A DNA stretch of 64,000 bases from positions 9,628 to 73,627 of the forward strand of contig NZ_FOAZ01000016.1 of the NCBI RefSeq assembly GCF_900109465.1. The letters run 5' to 3'. A program made the translations under genes and the position numbers. Positions 25,823 to 58,000 of this stretch are shown piece by piece. This stretch comes from Streptacidiphilus jiangxiensis (GTDB taxonomy: Bacteria > Actinomycetota > Actinomycetes > Streptomycetales > Streptomycetaceae). The notes below the pieces were generated by a model. The model searched no databases. It saw only the letters and a program-made list of their open reading frames with translations, and was not told the origin of the DNA. The stretch's first letter is position 1. Every line of letters starts with the position of its first letter.

Positions 25823-25856
25823 CCCGGGAGCCCGAAACCCCCGTCGGGCTCCCGGG
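25823..25856. terminator. 13-bp perfect hairpin between dpgC and dpgD
   Basis: Arms CCCGGGAGCCCGA (25823-25835) and TCGGGCTCCCGGG (25844-25856) pair perfectly around an 8-nt loop, 25 bp after the dpgC stop and 31 bp before the dpgD start. No T-run follows. It is probably an attenuator that lowers read-through into dpgD and the synthetases, or an mRNA-stabilising stem. Confidence 0.6.
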
Positions 25857-25887
25857 CCCACACCTTCTCCACTAGGCAGGACAGCAG

Positions 25888-26697
25888 ATGGAAGCCGCCA
25901 ACCTCACCCGCGTGCGCTACGAGAAGCGCGGGCACGTCGCCCACGTGACCCTCGACCGGCCCGACCGCGCCAACGCGATGGACCTGCGCATGCACGAGGA
26001 ACTCGCCTTCGTCTGGGACGACTTCGAGGCCGACGACGAACTGTGGCTGGCCGTCCTCACCGGCGCCGGGGAGCGTGCCTTCTCCGCCGGGCAGGACCTC
26101 AAGGAGCTCGCCGCCCGCATCGAGGACGGCAGCAACGCGCCCTCCACCTTCGGCAGCCGCGGCAAGCCCGGCTGGCCCCGACTGACCGAGCGCTTCGAGC
26201 TCGCCAAGCCGGTCCTCGCCCGCGTCAACGGCGCCGCCTTCGGCGGCGGCTTCGAGCTCGCCCTCGCCTGCGACGTCATCGTCGCGGCCGACACCGCCAC
26301 CTTCGCCCTGACCGAGGCGAAGCTCGGGCTGATCGCCGGAGCGGGCGGCGTCTTCCGCCTCACCCGGCAGGCCCCCTACCGCGTCGCCCTCGGCCACCTC
26401 ATCAGCGGCCGCCCGATGACCGCCGACCGCGCCTACCAGCTCGGGCTGGTCAACGAGGTCGTCCCCGCCGCGGACCTCGACGCCGCCGTCGACGCCTGGG
26501 TCGCGGACATCCTCGGCTGCGCCCCGCTGGCCGTGCGCGCCGTCAAGCAGGCCGCAGCGGCCGCCGCCACGATGCCGCTCCAGCAGGCGTTCGCGACCCG
26601 GTTCCCGTGGGAGGAGCGCCGCATGCACAGCGAGGACGCCGACGAAGGTCCGCGCGCCTTCGTCGAGAAGCGCCCGCCGCGCTGGCAGGGCCGCTGA
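25888..26697 (+). CDS. dpgD: DpgD, enoyl-CoA hydratase of Dpg formation
   Basis: A 269-residue crotonase that works with DpgA and DpgB in the formation of 3,5-dihydroxyphenylacetyl-CoA. Seen: [36 protein letters not shown] (oxyanion segment), [23 protein letters not shown] and [19 protein letters not shown]. The C-terminal helix ends with [17 protein letters not shown], typical of hydratases. It is flanked on both sides by perfect hairpins (25823-25856 and 26729-26748). It is followed 90 bp later by the first synthetase. Confidence 0.92.
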   Translation: MEAANLTRVRYEKRGHVAHVTLDRPDRANAMDLRMHEELAFVWDDFEADDELWLAVLTGAGERAFSAGQDLKELAARIEDGSNAPSTFGSRGKPGWPRLTERFELAKPVLARVNGAAFGGGFELALACDVIVAADTATFALTEAKLGLIAGAGGVFRLTRQAPYRVALGHLISGRPMTADRAYQLGLVNEVVPAADLDAAVDAWVADILGCAPLAVRAVKQAAAAAATMPLQQAFATRFPWEERRMHSEDADEGPRAFVEKRPPRWQGR

Positions 26698-26728
26698 CGG
26701 CCCGCCGCCGTCCCCCACCACCCACCAC

Positions 26729-26748
26729 GCCACGGCTCGTGCCGTGGC
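26729..26748. terminator. 8-bp perfect hairpin between dpgD and the first synthetase
   Basis: GCCACGGC (26729-26736) and GCCGTGGC (26741-26748) pair perfectly around a TCGT loop, 31 bp after dpgD and 39 bp before the synthetase ATG. The short stem without a T-run suggests attenuation or RNA processing rather than full termination. Confidence 0.45.
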
Positions 26749-26787
26749 CGCACGCACTCGCACCTGACACGAACCGGAGCACTGACC

Positions 26788-45929
<19,142 letters not shown>

Positions 45930-45930
<1 letters not shown>

Positions 45931-48900
45931 TGATCCCGGTTTCTTTCGCACAGCAGCGGCTGTGGTTCCTCGGCCAGCTCGAAGGACCGAACGCCACCTA
46001 CAACATCCCTCTCGGCCTGCGGCTCACCGGCCCGCTCGACGCCGCGGTGCTCGACGCCGCCCTGGTGGACGTCGTCGGCCGGCACGAGGTGCTGCGCACT
46101 GTCTTCCCCGCCGTCGACGGCGAGCCCTGGCAGGACATCCGGCCCGCCGACAGCGTCGGCTCGCTGCTGACCGTCGTCGACGCCGCCGCCCTCGACGAGA
46201 CGGCCCTGCGCGAGGAGATCGCGCGCGCCTCCGCGCACGCCTTCGACCTCGCCGACGAACTGCCGCTGCGGGCCTGGCTGTTCAGCCAGGGCCCCGCGGA
46301 CCACGCGCTGCTGCTGGTGGTGCACCACATCGCCGGTGACGGCTGGTCCATGGGACCGCTCGCCCGCGACGTCTCCACCGCCTACGCCGCCCGCCTGGCG
46401 GGCGGCGAGCCCGAGTGGGACGAACTGCCTGGCCAGTACGCCGACTACGCGCTGTGGCAGCGCGAACTGCTCGGCGAGGAGGACGACCCGGAGAGCCTGC
46501 TCACCGAGCAGCTCGCCTACTGGCGCGAGACGCTGGCCGACCTCCCCGAGGAGCTGGCCCTGCCCTACGACCGGCCGCGCCCGCCGGTCGTCGGGCACCG
46601 TGGCGGCACGGTCGAGTTCGCGATCCCGGCCGAGCTGCACCAGCGCGCCGCCGACCTGGCCCGTGCCCAGGGCGGCACGTTGTTCATGGTGCTCCAGAGC
46701 GCCCTGGCCGTGTTGCTGTCGCGTCTCGGCGCCGGCACCGACATCCCCGTCGGCACCGCCGTCGCCGGCCGGATGGACGAGGGCCTGAACGACCTCGTCG
46801 GCTTCTTCGTCAACACCCTCGTGCTGCGCACCGACCTGTCCGGCGACCCGACCTTCGCCGAGGTGCTGCGCCGCTCCCGCGAGGCGGGGCTCGGCGCCTT
46901 CGCCCATCAGGACGTGCCGTTCGAGCGGCTGGTGGAGGACCTGGCCCCCTCGCGGTCGATGGCCCGGCACCCGCTGTTCCAGGTCATGCTGTCGCTCCAG
47001 AACAACGCCCAGCCGCAGCTGGACCTGCCGGGCCTGACGGCCCAGGCGTTGGAGGGCGGCGAGGCCCCGGCCAAGTTCGACCTCGCCTTCACCTTCGGCG
47101 AGCAGGCGGACGCAGCAGGCCTGTGGGGCAACGTCACCTTCGCCGCCGACCTGTTCTACGCCGCGACGGCGCAGCAGCTCGGCGACGGCTTCATCCGCGT
47201 GCTGGAGTCCGTGGTCGCCGACCCCCGGCAGCCCGTCTCCCGCGTCGAGATCCTGGACGCGCCCGAGCGCGACCGGATCCTCGCCGAGTGGAGCACCGGC
47301 GCCGCGCCACTGCCGGAGGCAGCCGGGACCCAGTCGGAGGCGTCCGGGACCCTGCCGCAGCGGTTCGCCGCCCAGGCCGCCCGCACCCCGCAGGCCGTGG
47401 CCGTCGCGGCGGCCGACGGCGTCGAGCTGACCTACGCCGAGCTGGACGCGCGCGCCAACGGCCTGGCCCGGCGCCTGGCCGCCGAGGGCGTACGCGCGGA
47501 GAGCGCCGTCGCCGTGCTGATGGACCGCTCCGCCGACCTCGTCGTCGCCCTGCTCGCCGTGGCGAAGGCGGGCGGGTTCTTCGTGCCCCTGGACTCCCGC
47601 TACCCCCTCGCGCACCGCGAGGCGATCGTCGCCGAGACGGGCGCGAAGCTCGTCCTCACCGACGCCGCCTCGCGCGACGAGGCCGACGCGCTCGGCCGCA
47701 CCGTCGTCCTGGTCGGCGACGACCGAGGCGAGCCCGTCCAGGTGGCCTGCGACCCGAGTCAGCTTGCCTACGTGATGTACACCTCCGGCTCGACCGGCCG
47801 CCCCAAGGGCGTGGCCGTCACGCAGCGCGACGTGGTCGCGCTGGCCTCGGACTCCCGCTACTGCGATGGGGGTTTCGAGCGAGTGCTCGTGCACTCGCCG
47901 TACTCCTTCGACGCGTCGACGTTCGAGCTGTGGGTGCCGCTGCTGAACGGCGGCCGCGTGGTCGTCGCGCCCGCCGGCGAGCTGTCGGCGGCAGCGCTCG
48001 GTCGCATCGTGGCCGAGCAGGGCGTGACGGCGCTGTGGCTGACGGCGGGCCTGTTCGCCGTCGTCGCCGAGGAGGAGCCGGGCAGCCTGCGCGGCGTCGC
48101 GCAGGTGTGGACCGGCGGCGACGTCGTCTCGCCCGTCGCGGTCGCGCGCGTCCTTGACGCCTGCCCCGGCCTGACGGTCGTCAACGGCTACGGTCCGACG
48201 GAGACGACGACCTTCGCCGCCACCCACGCGGTCGAGCAGGCCCCCCAGGGTGCGTTCCCGATCGGGCGCCCGCTCGACGGCATGCGCGCCTACGTGCTGG
48301 ACGAGCGCCTGCGCCCCGTCCCGGCGGGCTGCATCGGCGAGCTCTACCTCGCGGGGGCCGGCCTGTCGCGCGGCTACTACGACCGTCCGGCGCTGACGGC
48401 GGAGCGGTTCGTCGCCGACCCGCACGGCGTCGACGGCGGGCGGATGTACCGCACCGGTGACCTGGCCCGGTGGAACCGCAGCGGCCTGCTGGAGTACGCG
48501 GGCCGTGCCGACCAGCAGGTCAAGCTGCGCGGCTTCCGCATCGAGCCGGGCGAGATCGAGGCCGTGCTCGGCGCACACCCCGCCGTCGGCCGGGCCGCCG
48601 TCGTGGTCCGCGAGGACGCCCCGGGCGTCAAGCGTCTGGTCGGCTACATCGTCCCGGCAGCCGAGGTGACGGCCGAGGAGCTGCGCGCCCACCTCGCGCA
48701 GCGGCTGCCCGAGTACATGGTCCCGGCCGCCTTCGTGCTGCTGGACGCGCTGCCGCTGACCGTCAACGGCAAGCTCGACCGCCGCGCCCTGCCCGCCCCG
48801 GACCTGGCCGTCACCGAGAGCCGCGAGCCGCGCACCCCGCAGGAGCAGGCGCTCGCCGCCCTCTTCGCCGAGATCCTCGGCCTGCCGGCCGTCGGCGCCG

Positions 48901-49050
48901 ACGACGACTTCTTCGAGCTCGGCGGCCACTCGCTGCTCGCCACCCGCCTCGTCAGCCGCGTCCGCACCGCCCTCGGCGTCGAGCTGCCGATCCGCGCGCT
49001 CTTCGAGGCGCCCACCGTCGCCGCGCTCGCCGCCCGCCTCGTCACGCAGC
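45930..49050 (+). other. NRPS module 7: C(LCL)-A(Val-like)-T
   Basis: LCL-type C domain accepting an L-Dpg donor from synthetase 1 (HHIAGDGWS at 132). Code DAFWWGGTFK from SFDASTFEL, LWLTAGLF, VWTGGD and [11 protein letters not shown]. It equals valine code DAFWLGGTFK apart from Trp at position 299. Prediction Val or a similar aliphatic residue, moderate trust. Confidence 0.6.
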
Positions 49051-52000
49051 AGGACGGCGTCGACCGCCGCCGCCCCGCGCTGACCGCCGCCGAGCGGCCC
49101 GAGCACCTGCCGGTCTCGTTCGCGCAGCAGCGCCTGTGGTTCCTCGGCGAGCTGGAGGGGCCGAGCGCCACCTACAACATCCCGCTCAGCCTCGACCTCA
49201 CCGGTCCGGTGCAGGCCGACGCGCTGGAGGCTGCCCTGCGCGACGTCGTCGCCCGGCACGAGGTACTGCGCACCGTCTTCACCACCGTCGAGGGACAGCC
49301 GTGCCAGCGCGTCCTGCCCGTCGACGCAGTGGGCCCGCTGCTGACCGTCGGCGCCCACGACGACGAGGCCGTCACCCGCGCGGCCCGGCACGTCTTCGAC
49401 CTGGCGGCCGAACCCCCCGTCCACGCCTGGCTGTTCTCCCAGGACACCGAGCGGCACAGCTTCGTCGTGGTGGTGCACCACATCGCCGGTGACGGCTGGT
49501 CGATGGCGCCGCTGGCGCGCGACGTCTCCGTCGCCTACGCGGCCCGCCTGCGCGGCGAGGCGCCGGTGTGGGAGCCGTTGCCGGTGCAGTACGCGGACTA
49601 CGCGCTGTGGCAGCGTGAGCTGCTGGGCTCCGTTGAGGACGAAGGCAGCCTGCTGGCCGAGCAGTTGGGCTACTGGCGCGAGGCCCTGGCCGAGCTGCCG
49701 GAGGAGCTGGCGCTGCCGGCCGACCGGCCGCGTCCGGCCGTCGCGAGCCACGAAGGCGGAACCGTCGCCTTCACCGCCCCCGCCGAGGAGCACGCACGCT
49801 TGCTCGAGCTGGCGCGCGCGGAGGGCGTGACGCCGTTCATGGTGCTGCAGGCCGCGCTCGCGGTGCTGCTGTCCCGCCTGGGCGCCGGCACGGACATCCC
49901 GATCGGCACGCCGATCGCGGGCCGCACCGACGACGCGCTGGACGAGCTGGTCGGCTTCTTCGTCAACACGCTCGTGCTGCGCGCCGACCTGTCCGGCGAC
50001 CCGACCTTCACCGAGCTCCTCGCCCGCGTGCAGGAGCGGAGCCTCGGCGCGTATGCGCACCAGGACGTGCCGTTCGAGCGGCTTGTCGAGGAGCTCGCGC
50101 CGTCGCGCTCGATGGCCCGGCACCCGCTCTTCCAGGTCCTGCTCTCGCTGCAGAACAACGCGCAGGCCGCGCCGGACCTGTCCGGACTCGACGTCCGCCA
50201 CGTCCCCGCCGGTGACCTGGCCGCCCGCTATGACCTCGCCTTCACACTCGGCGAGCGCCACGCCGCCGACGGCGCCCCGGCGGGTCTGTACGGCACCGTC
50301 ACCTTCGCCCGCGACCTCTTCGACGCCGCCACCGCCGAGCGGCTCGCCGAGCGCCTGCTCGCCGTCCTGCGCACCGTCCTTGCCGACCCGGGCCGCCCCG
50401 TCGCCCACGTCGAGGTGCTGGACGCCGAGGAGCGGCACCGCATCGTGACCGAGTGGAACGCCACCGGCCACGCCGTCCCCGACACCACGCTGACGGGCCT
50501 GATCGAGGCCCAGGTCTCCCGCACGCCGGACGCCGTCGCGCTCGTCGACGAGAGCGCCGAGCTGACCTACGCCGAGATGAACGCGCGGGCCAACCGCCTC
50601 GCCCGGCGGCTCGCCGCGCGCGGCGTGGGCGCGGAGACGACGGTGGCGCTGCTCCTGGAGCGTTCGGCGGACGTGTTTGTCGCCATGCTGGCGGTGCTCA
50701 AGGCGGGTGGGGCGTATGTGCCGATCGACCCGGAGTACCCGGTAGACCGGATCGCGTACATGGTTTCGGACCCGGCGCCGCGGGTGCTGCTGACGAGCCG
50801 CGCGTGCGTGGAGCGGGCCGGTGACACGTCCGGTGTCGAGGTTCTTCTGCTGGACGAGCTGTCCACCGACGGTTTCGAGGACACGGACCTGGGGGTGGCG
50901 ATCGAGCCGCAGCACCCGGCGTACGTGATCTACACCTCCGGCTCGACCGGGCGCCCGAAGGGCGTCGTGCTGCCGCACGCGGCCGTGGTCAACTACCTCG
51001 CGCGCGTCGTCGAGGCGTATCCGGAGGTGCGCGAGAGCACCCTGATGCACTTCTCGATCTCCTTCGACGCCGGTGTCACGGCCCTCTACGGCGCGCTGGC
51101 CTCCGGCGGACGCGTGCAGGTCGCGCCGCTGGACGAGCACTTGCCGGACGCGCTGGCCGACGCCCGGCCCGGCTTCCTCAAGGTGACGCCCAGCGGTCTG
51201 GCGTACCTGGACGCGATGTCGGACGCTCACGCGCCGTCGGGCCGGTTGATGGTCGGCGGTGAGGCGATCCAGGGTGCGCAGTTGGAGCAGTGGCGCAGGG
51301 CGCACCCGGGCGTGGCGGTGGTGAACCACTACGGCCCGACCGAGGCGACGGTCGGCTGCACCGACTATCTCGTCGGCGACGACGTCGAGTTGGGTGCGGT
51401 GGTGCCGATCGGTCGTCCGATGTGGAACACCCAGGCCTACATCCTGGATGCCGGGCTGCGCCCGGTGCCCGCCGGTGTGGCGGGCGAGCTCTACATCGCG
51501 GGCGCGCAGCTCGCGCGCGGCTACCTCGGCCGTCCGGCGCTGACCTCCGAGCGGTTCGTCGCCAACCCGTTCGTCGGGTCCGGCGCGCGGATGTACCGCA
51601 CCGGCGACCTGGCGCGCTGGCGCGCGGACGGCAACATCGAGTACCTGGGCCGCACCGACGACCAGGTCAAGATCCGCGGCTACCGCATCGAACTCGGCGA
51701 GATCGAAGCCCAGTTGGCCGCTCACCCGGCCGTCGCGCACGGAGTCGTGGTCGTCCGCGAGGACGTGCCCGGCGACAAGCGGCTGATCGGATACGTGGTC
51801 CCCGAGGCGGACTTCGACGCGGCCGTCGTGCGGGCCGATCTCGCCGCCGTCCTGCCGGACTTCATGGTGCCCGCGGCCATTGTGGCGCTGGACGTCCTGC
51901 CGCGGACGGTCAACGGCAAACTCGACCGTCGCGCGCTGCCCGCACCGGACTTCGGCACCGCCACCGCGAGCGCCTACCGTGCCCCCGTCACCGAGCGCGA

Positions 52001-55000
52001 GCAGGTCGTCTGCGAGGTCTTCGCCCAGGTGCTGGGTGTCGAACGGGCCGGTCTGGACGACGACTTCTTCGAGCGCGGCGGCCACTCCCTGCTCGCCGTC
52101 TCACTGGTGGAGAAGCTCCGGGCCCGCGGCGTGCCGGTGGACGTGCGCACCCTGTTCACCTCCCCGACCCCGGCCCGCCTGGCCGCCGCGACCGCCGCCG
52201 GTCAGGCCACCGGCGTCGTCGTGCCGCCGAACCTGATCCCGGCCGACGCCACGCACCTCACCCCGGACATGCTGCCGCTCGTCGCCCTCACCGAGGCCGA
52301 GATCGACCGCATCGTCTCCGCTCTCCCCGGCGGCGCGGCGAACATTGCCGACGTCTACCCCCTCGCGCCGCTCCAGGAAGGCATCTTCTTCCACCACCTG
52401 CTCGCCACCGACGGCGAGGACCCCTACGTCCTGCCGTCGCTGCTCACCTTCGACTCGCGCGAGCGCCTCGACGCCTTCCTCGATGCGCTGCGATTCGTGA
52501 TCGACCGTCACGACATCCTGCGCACCGCCTTCTTCTGGCAGCGTCTCCCCGAGCCGGTGCAGGTCGTCGCCCGCCGGGCCCAGCTGCCCGTCGAGACCGT
52601 CGAGTTGAGCGGCGAGCTGGACCCGGTCGCCGAACTCCACGCCGCCTGCCCGGCCCGGATGGACATCGGCGCCGCACCGCTGCTGCGCGCCTTCGTCGCC
52701 GCCGAACCCGGCAGCGGGCGCTGGCTGCTGGTGCTCCAGCGGCACCACCTGATCAACGACCACACTGCGCTCGACGTGCTGATGTCCGAGATCCGGGCGG
52801 TACTGGCGGGGGAGCAGGAGAGCCTGCCCACGCCGCTGCCGTTCCGCGACTTCGTCGCCCAGGCCCGGCTCGGCATCTCCCGTGAGGAGCACGAGCGTTA
52901 CTTCGCCGGCGTGCTGGGCGACGTGGCCGAACCGTCCGCACCCTTCGGGCTGCTGGACGTGCGCGGCGACGGCAGCACCGTCGACCGCGCCCGCCTGCCG
53001 CTCGCGCCTGAACTCGCGGCCCGCGTCCGGGATCAGGCGCGCCTGCTGGGGGTGAGCCCGGCGACGCTGTTCCACGTGGCCTTCGCTCGTGTCGTGGCGG
53101 CGACGGCCAACCGTGACGACGTCGTCTTCGGCACGCTGCTCTTCGGCCGGATGAACGCCGGCAGCGGCGCCGACCGCGTGCCCGGCCTGTTCATCAACAC
53201 CCTCCCCGTCCGCCTCGACACCGCCGCCCACACCGTCGCCGACGCGGTCGGCGCGATGCGCGGCCAGCTCGCCGACCTCCTCGTCCACGAGCACGCCCCG
53301 CTGGCCCTCGCCCAGCGCGCCAGCGGCATCACCGCCCCTGCCCCGCTGTTCACCGCCCTGCTCAACTACCGCCACGGGCGCGGCCACAGCGAGGAGCCCG
53401 CCACCGACCTCGGCATCGGCCTCGAACACGGCGAGGACCGCACCAACTACCCGCTCACCGTCTCCGTCGACGACCACGGCAACGCGCTCAACCTCTCCGT
53501 CATCGCCGTCGCGCCCATCGACGCGGAACTCGTCTGCACCCTGCTGGGCACCGCCGTCGAGGGCCTGGTCACCGCGCTGGAGACCGCGCCGCACACCTCC
53601 CTGCACGCCATCGACGTCCTGGACGACGCACTGCGGCAGCGCATGCTGACGGAGTGGACCAAGCAGCCCGTCCACCGGCCCGTCGCGACCCTCCCGGAGC
53701 TCTTCGAGGCGCAGGCCGCGCGCACGTCCGACCACGTCGCCGTCTCCTTCGGCGCGCCCGGCCAGGACCGTACCGAGCTGACCTACGCCGACCTGAACGC
53801 CCAGGCCAACCGCCTCGCCCGCCTGCTGGTCGACCGCGGCGTCGGACCCGAGACGCTGGTGGCCGTCGCCATGCCGCGCTCGGCCGAGCTGGTCGTCGCG
53901 CTGCTCGCCGTCCTCAAGGCCGGTGGTGCCTATCTGCCGATCGACCCGGACTACCCGGCCGACCGCATCGCCTACATGCTCGACGACGCCCGTCCGCTGC
54001 TGACCCTCACCACCGCAGGCAGCGGCGAGACGCCCGGGGAGCGCCTGGTCCTGGACGACCCGGCCACGCGGCAGCTCCTCGCGGCCGTCCCCGACACCGA
54101 CCTGACGGCGGACGAGCGGCGCGGCCGGCTGCTCCCCGAGCACCCCGCCTACGTCATCTACACCTCCGGCTCCACCGGCCGCCCCAAGGGCGTGCTGATC
54201 CCGCACGGCAACGTCGCCCGCCTCTTCGGCGCCACCGACGACTGGTTCGGCTTCACCGCCGACGACGTGTGGACGTGGTTCCACTCCTTCGCCTTCGACT
54301 TCTCGGTGTGGGAGCTGTGGGGCGCCCTGCTCGTCGGCGGCCGGCTCGTCGTCGTGCCGTCCGACGTCTCCCGCTCGCCCGCCGACTTCCTCGCGCTGCT
54401 GGTCCGCGAGCAGGTGACGATCCTCAACCAGACGCCGTCCGCCTTCTACCAGCTGATGCAGGCCGACGCGCAGGACCCGGAGCTCGGTGCGAGGCTGAAG
54501 CTGCGCGGCGTCGTCTTCGGCGGCGAGGCCCTGGACCTGCCGCGCCTGCGCTCCTGGTACGCGCGCCACCGCGACGACGCCCCGGTGCTGGTCAACATGT
54601 ACGGCATCACCGAGACCACGGTGCACGTCAGCTACGCCGAACTGGACGCCGCGCTGGTCGGCGGCGGCGCCACCGGCAGCGTCATCGGGCGCGCCATCCC
54701 GGACCTGCGTGTCTACGTGCTCGACCCGTCGCTGCGGCTGTGCCCGCCCGGGACGGCCGGCGAGCTCTACGTCGCGGGCGCCGGGCTGGCCCGCGGCTAC
54801 CTCGGCCGTCCGGCCCTGACCGCGGACCGCTTCGTGGCCGACCCCTACGGCACCACGCCCGGCGAGCGCATGTACCGCACCGGGGACGTCGTGCTGTGGA
54901 ACCGCCACGGGGAGCTGGAGTTCGTCGGCCGCGCCGACGACCAGGTCAAGATCCGCGGCTTCCGCATCGAGCTGGGCGAGGTGGAGAACGCGCTCGCCGC

Positions 55001-58000
55001 GCACCCGTCCGTCGCCCAGGCCACCGCCCTGGTGCGCGAGGACGTGCCGGGCGACAAGCGCCTGGTCGCCTACGTGGTCCCCGCCGCTGCCGCGGCCACC
55101 GTCGACCCGGCCGAGCTGCGCCGCCACGCGGCCGAGTCGCTGCCGGACTACATGGTCCCGGCCGCCGTCGTGCCGCTGGACGTGCTGCCGCTGACCGTCA
55201 ACGGCAAGCTGGACCGCCGGGCGCTGCCCACCCCGGAGTTCACCGCCGCCGCCGGGTACCGGGCACCGTCCGGTGCCCGCGAGGAGGTCATCTGCGAGGT
55301 CTTCGCGCAGGTCCTCGGCGTCGAACGCGTCGGCGTGGACGACGACTTCTTCGAGCTGGGCGGTCACTCGCTGCTCGCCGTCTCGCTCGTGGAGAAGCTG
55401 CGCACGCGCGGCGTCCAGGTCAACGTCCGGGCGCTGTTCTCCACCCCCACCGTGGCCGGGCTCGCGGGTGCCGCGACCGTCGCCGAGGTGGAGGTGCCGC
55501 CGAACCTGATCCCGGCCGACGCCACCGAGCTGACCCCGCAGATGCTCCCGCTGGCCTCCCTGACGCAGGCAGAGCTGGACCGGATCGTCTCCGTCTTCCC
55601 CGGCGGCGCCGCCAACATCGCCGACGTCTACCCGCTGGCGCCGCTCCAGGAGGGGATCTTCTTCCACCACCTGATGAACGCCGGCGGACGCGATGTCTAC
55701 GTGCTCCCGACGGTGCTCGCGTTCGACTCCCTCACCCGCCTGCACGGTTTCCTCGGCGCGCTGCAGACGGTCGTCGACCGCCACGACGTGCTCCGCACGG
55801 CCGTGGTGTGGGAGGGCCTGGCCGAGCCCGTGCAGGTCGTCGCCCGCGCGGCGGAGATCCCCGTCACGGTCCTCGAACTGACCGGCGCCGACGACCCGGT
55901 GGCCGAGCTGCACGCCGCCTGCCCCGCCGCGATGGACCTCGGCGCGGCGCCGCTCATGCGCGCCCACATCGCCGCCGACCCGTCCGGCGCGGGCCGCTGG
56001 CTGATGCTCTTGCAGCGCCACCACCTGACCACCGACCACACCGCCATGGAGGTCCTGCTCGCCGAGATCCAGGCCGTCCTGGCCGGGGAGGGCGCGAGCC
56101 TCCCGGCGCCGATCCCGTTCCGCAACTTCGTCGCCCAGGCCCGCCTGCGGGTCACCCGCGAGGAGCACGAGCGGTTCTTCACCGACCTGCTCGGCGAGGT
56201 CACCGAGCCGACCGCCCCGTTCGGCCTGCTCGACGTGCGCGGCGACGCGGCCGAGGTCGCCGAGGCCCGCCTGCACCTCGCCGACCCGCTCGCCGGGCGC
56301 CTGCGCGGCCAGTCCCGCCGCCTGGGCGTCAGCCCCGCGACGGTGTTCCACCTCGCCTGGGCCCGCGTGGCCGCCGCGACCTCCCACCGCGAGGACGTGG
56401 TCTTCGGTACCGTCCTCTTCGGCCGCATGAACGGCGGGGACGGCGCGGACCGGGTCCCGGGGCTCTTCATCAACACCCTGCCCGTCCGGGCCCACACCAC
56501 GGGCGTCAGCGTCACCGACGCGCTCGCCGCGATGCGCGGCCAGCTCGCGGACCTGCTCGTGCACGAGCACGCCCCGCTCACCCTCGCGCAGCGCGCGAGC
56601 GGTATCGACGGCACCGCTCCGCTCTTCACCTCGCTGCTGAACTACCGTCACAGCGCGGGCGCGGAGGAGTCGGGCCGCCCGGCGGGTCCCGAGGGCATCG
56701 AGCTGCTGCTGAGCCAGGAGCGCACCAACTACCCGCTCACCGTCTCCGTCGACGACCTCGGCGACGGCTTCCGCCTCACCGCCCAGGCCCTCGCCCCGAT
56801 CGACGCGGAACGTGTCTGCCGACTGCTCCACACGACCCTCGACGCGCTCGTCGACGCCCTGGAGAACGAGCCCGGCACGGCACTCGCCACCGTCCCTGTC
56901 CTCGACGAGACCGAGACGTGGCAGGCCCTGTCGTCCGGGGACGACACCCCGCGCGAGCGCCTCCTCGGCACCGTCCCCGGGCTGTTCGCCGCCCGGGCGG
57001 CTCGCACGCCCGACGCGGTCGCCCTCGTCGGCGACAGCGGCGTGAGTTGGACCTACGCCGAGCTCGACTCCCGGGCCAACGCCCTGGCCTGGCAGCTCCG
57101 CGCCGAGGGCGTGGGCGCCGAGCGCGCCGTCGCCGTGCTGATGGAGCGCTCGCCCGAGCTGGTCGTCGCCCTGCTCGGCATCCTGAAGGCGGGCGGCTGC
57201 TTCGTCCCGCTGGACGCCCGGTACCCGCTGGCGCACCGCGAGGCGATCGTCGCCGAGACCGGCGCCGCGCTGGTCGTCACCGACGCGGCGCTGCGGACCG
57301 AGGCCGGGCAGCTGGGTCTCCCCGTCGTCGAGATCGGCGCGCAGCAGCGCCCGGACGCGCCGGAAACGATCTGCGACCCGCGGCAGTTGGCGTACGTGAT
57401 GTACACCTCGGGCTCGACCGGCCGCCCGAAGGGCGTCGCCGTCACCCACCGCGACGTCGTGGCACTCGCCACCGACGCCCGCTTCGCCGGCGAGGCGTTC
57501 GCGCGCGTGCTGGTGCACTCGCCGCACTCCTTCGACGCGTCGACGCTCGAGCTGTGGGCGCCGCTGCTGCGCGGCGGCCGCGTCGTCGTCGCCCCCGCGG
57601 GCGAGGTGACCGCATCCATGCTGCGGCGGACGGTGGCCGAGCACGGTGTCACCGCGCTGTGGCTGACGGCGGGACTGTTCTCCCTGGTCGCCGAGGAGGA
57701 CCCGAGCTGCCTGCGCGGCGTCGCGCAGGTCTGGACGGGCGGCGACGTCGTCTCGCCCGTCGCGGTCGGCCAGGTGCTGGCGGCCTGCCCCGGCACCGTG
57801 GTCGTCAACGGCTACGGCCCCACCGAGACCACGACCTTCGCGGCCACCCACGCCGTCACCGACGCCCCCTCGGGCGCGCTGCCGATCGGCCGCCCCCTGG
57901 ACGACATGCGCGCCTACGTCCTCGACGCGGGCCTGCGCCCGGTGCCCGCAGGCTGCGTCGGCGAGCTCTACCTCTCCGGCGCCGGCGTCGCCCGCGGCTA

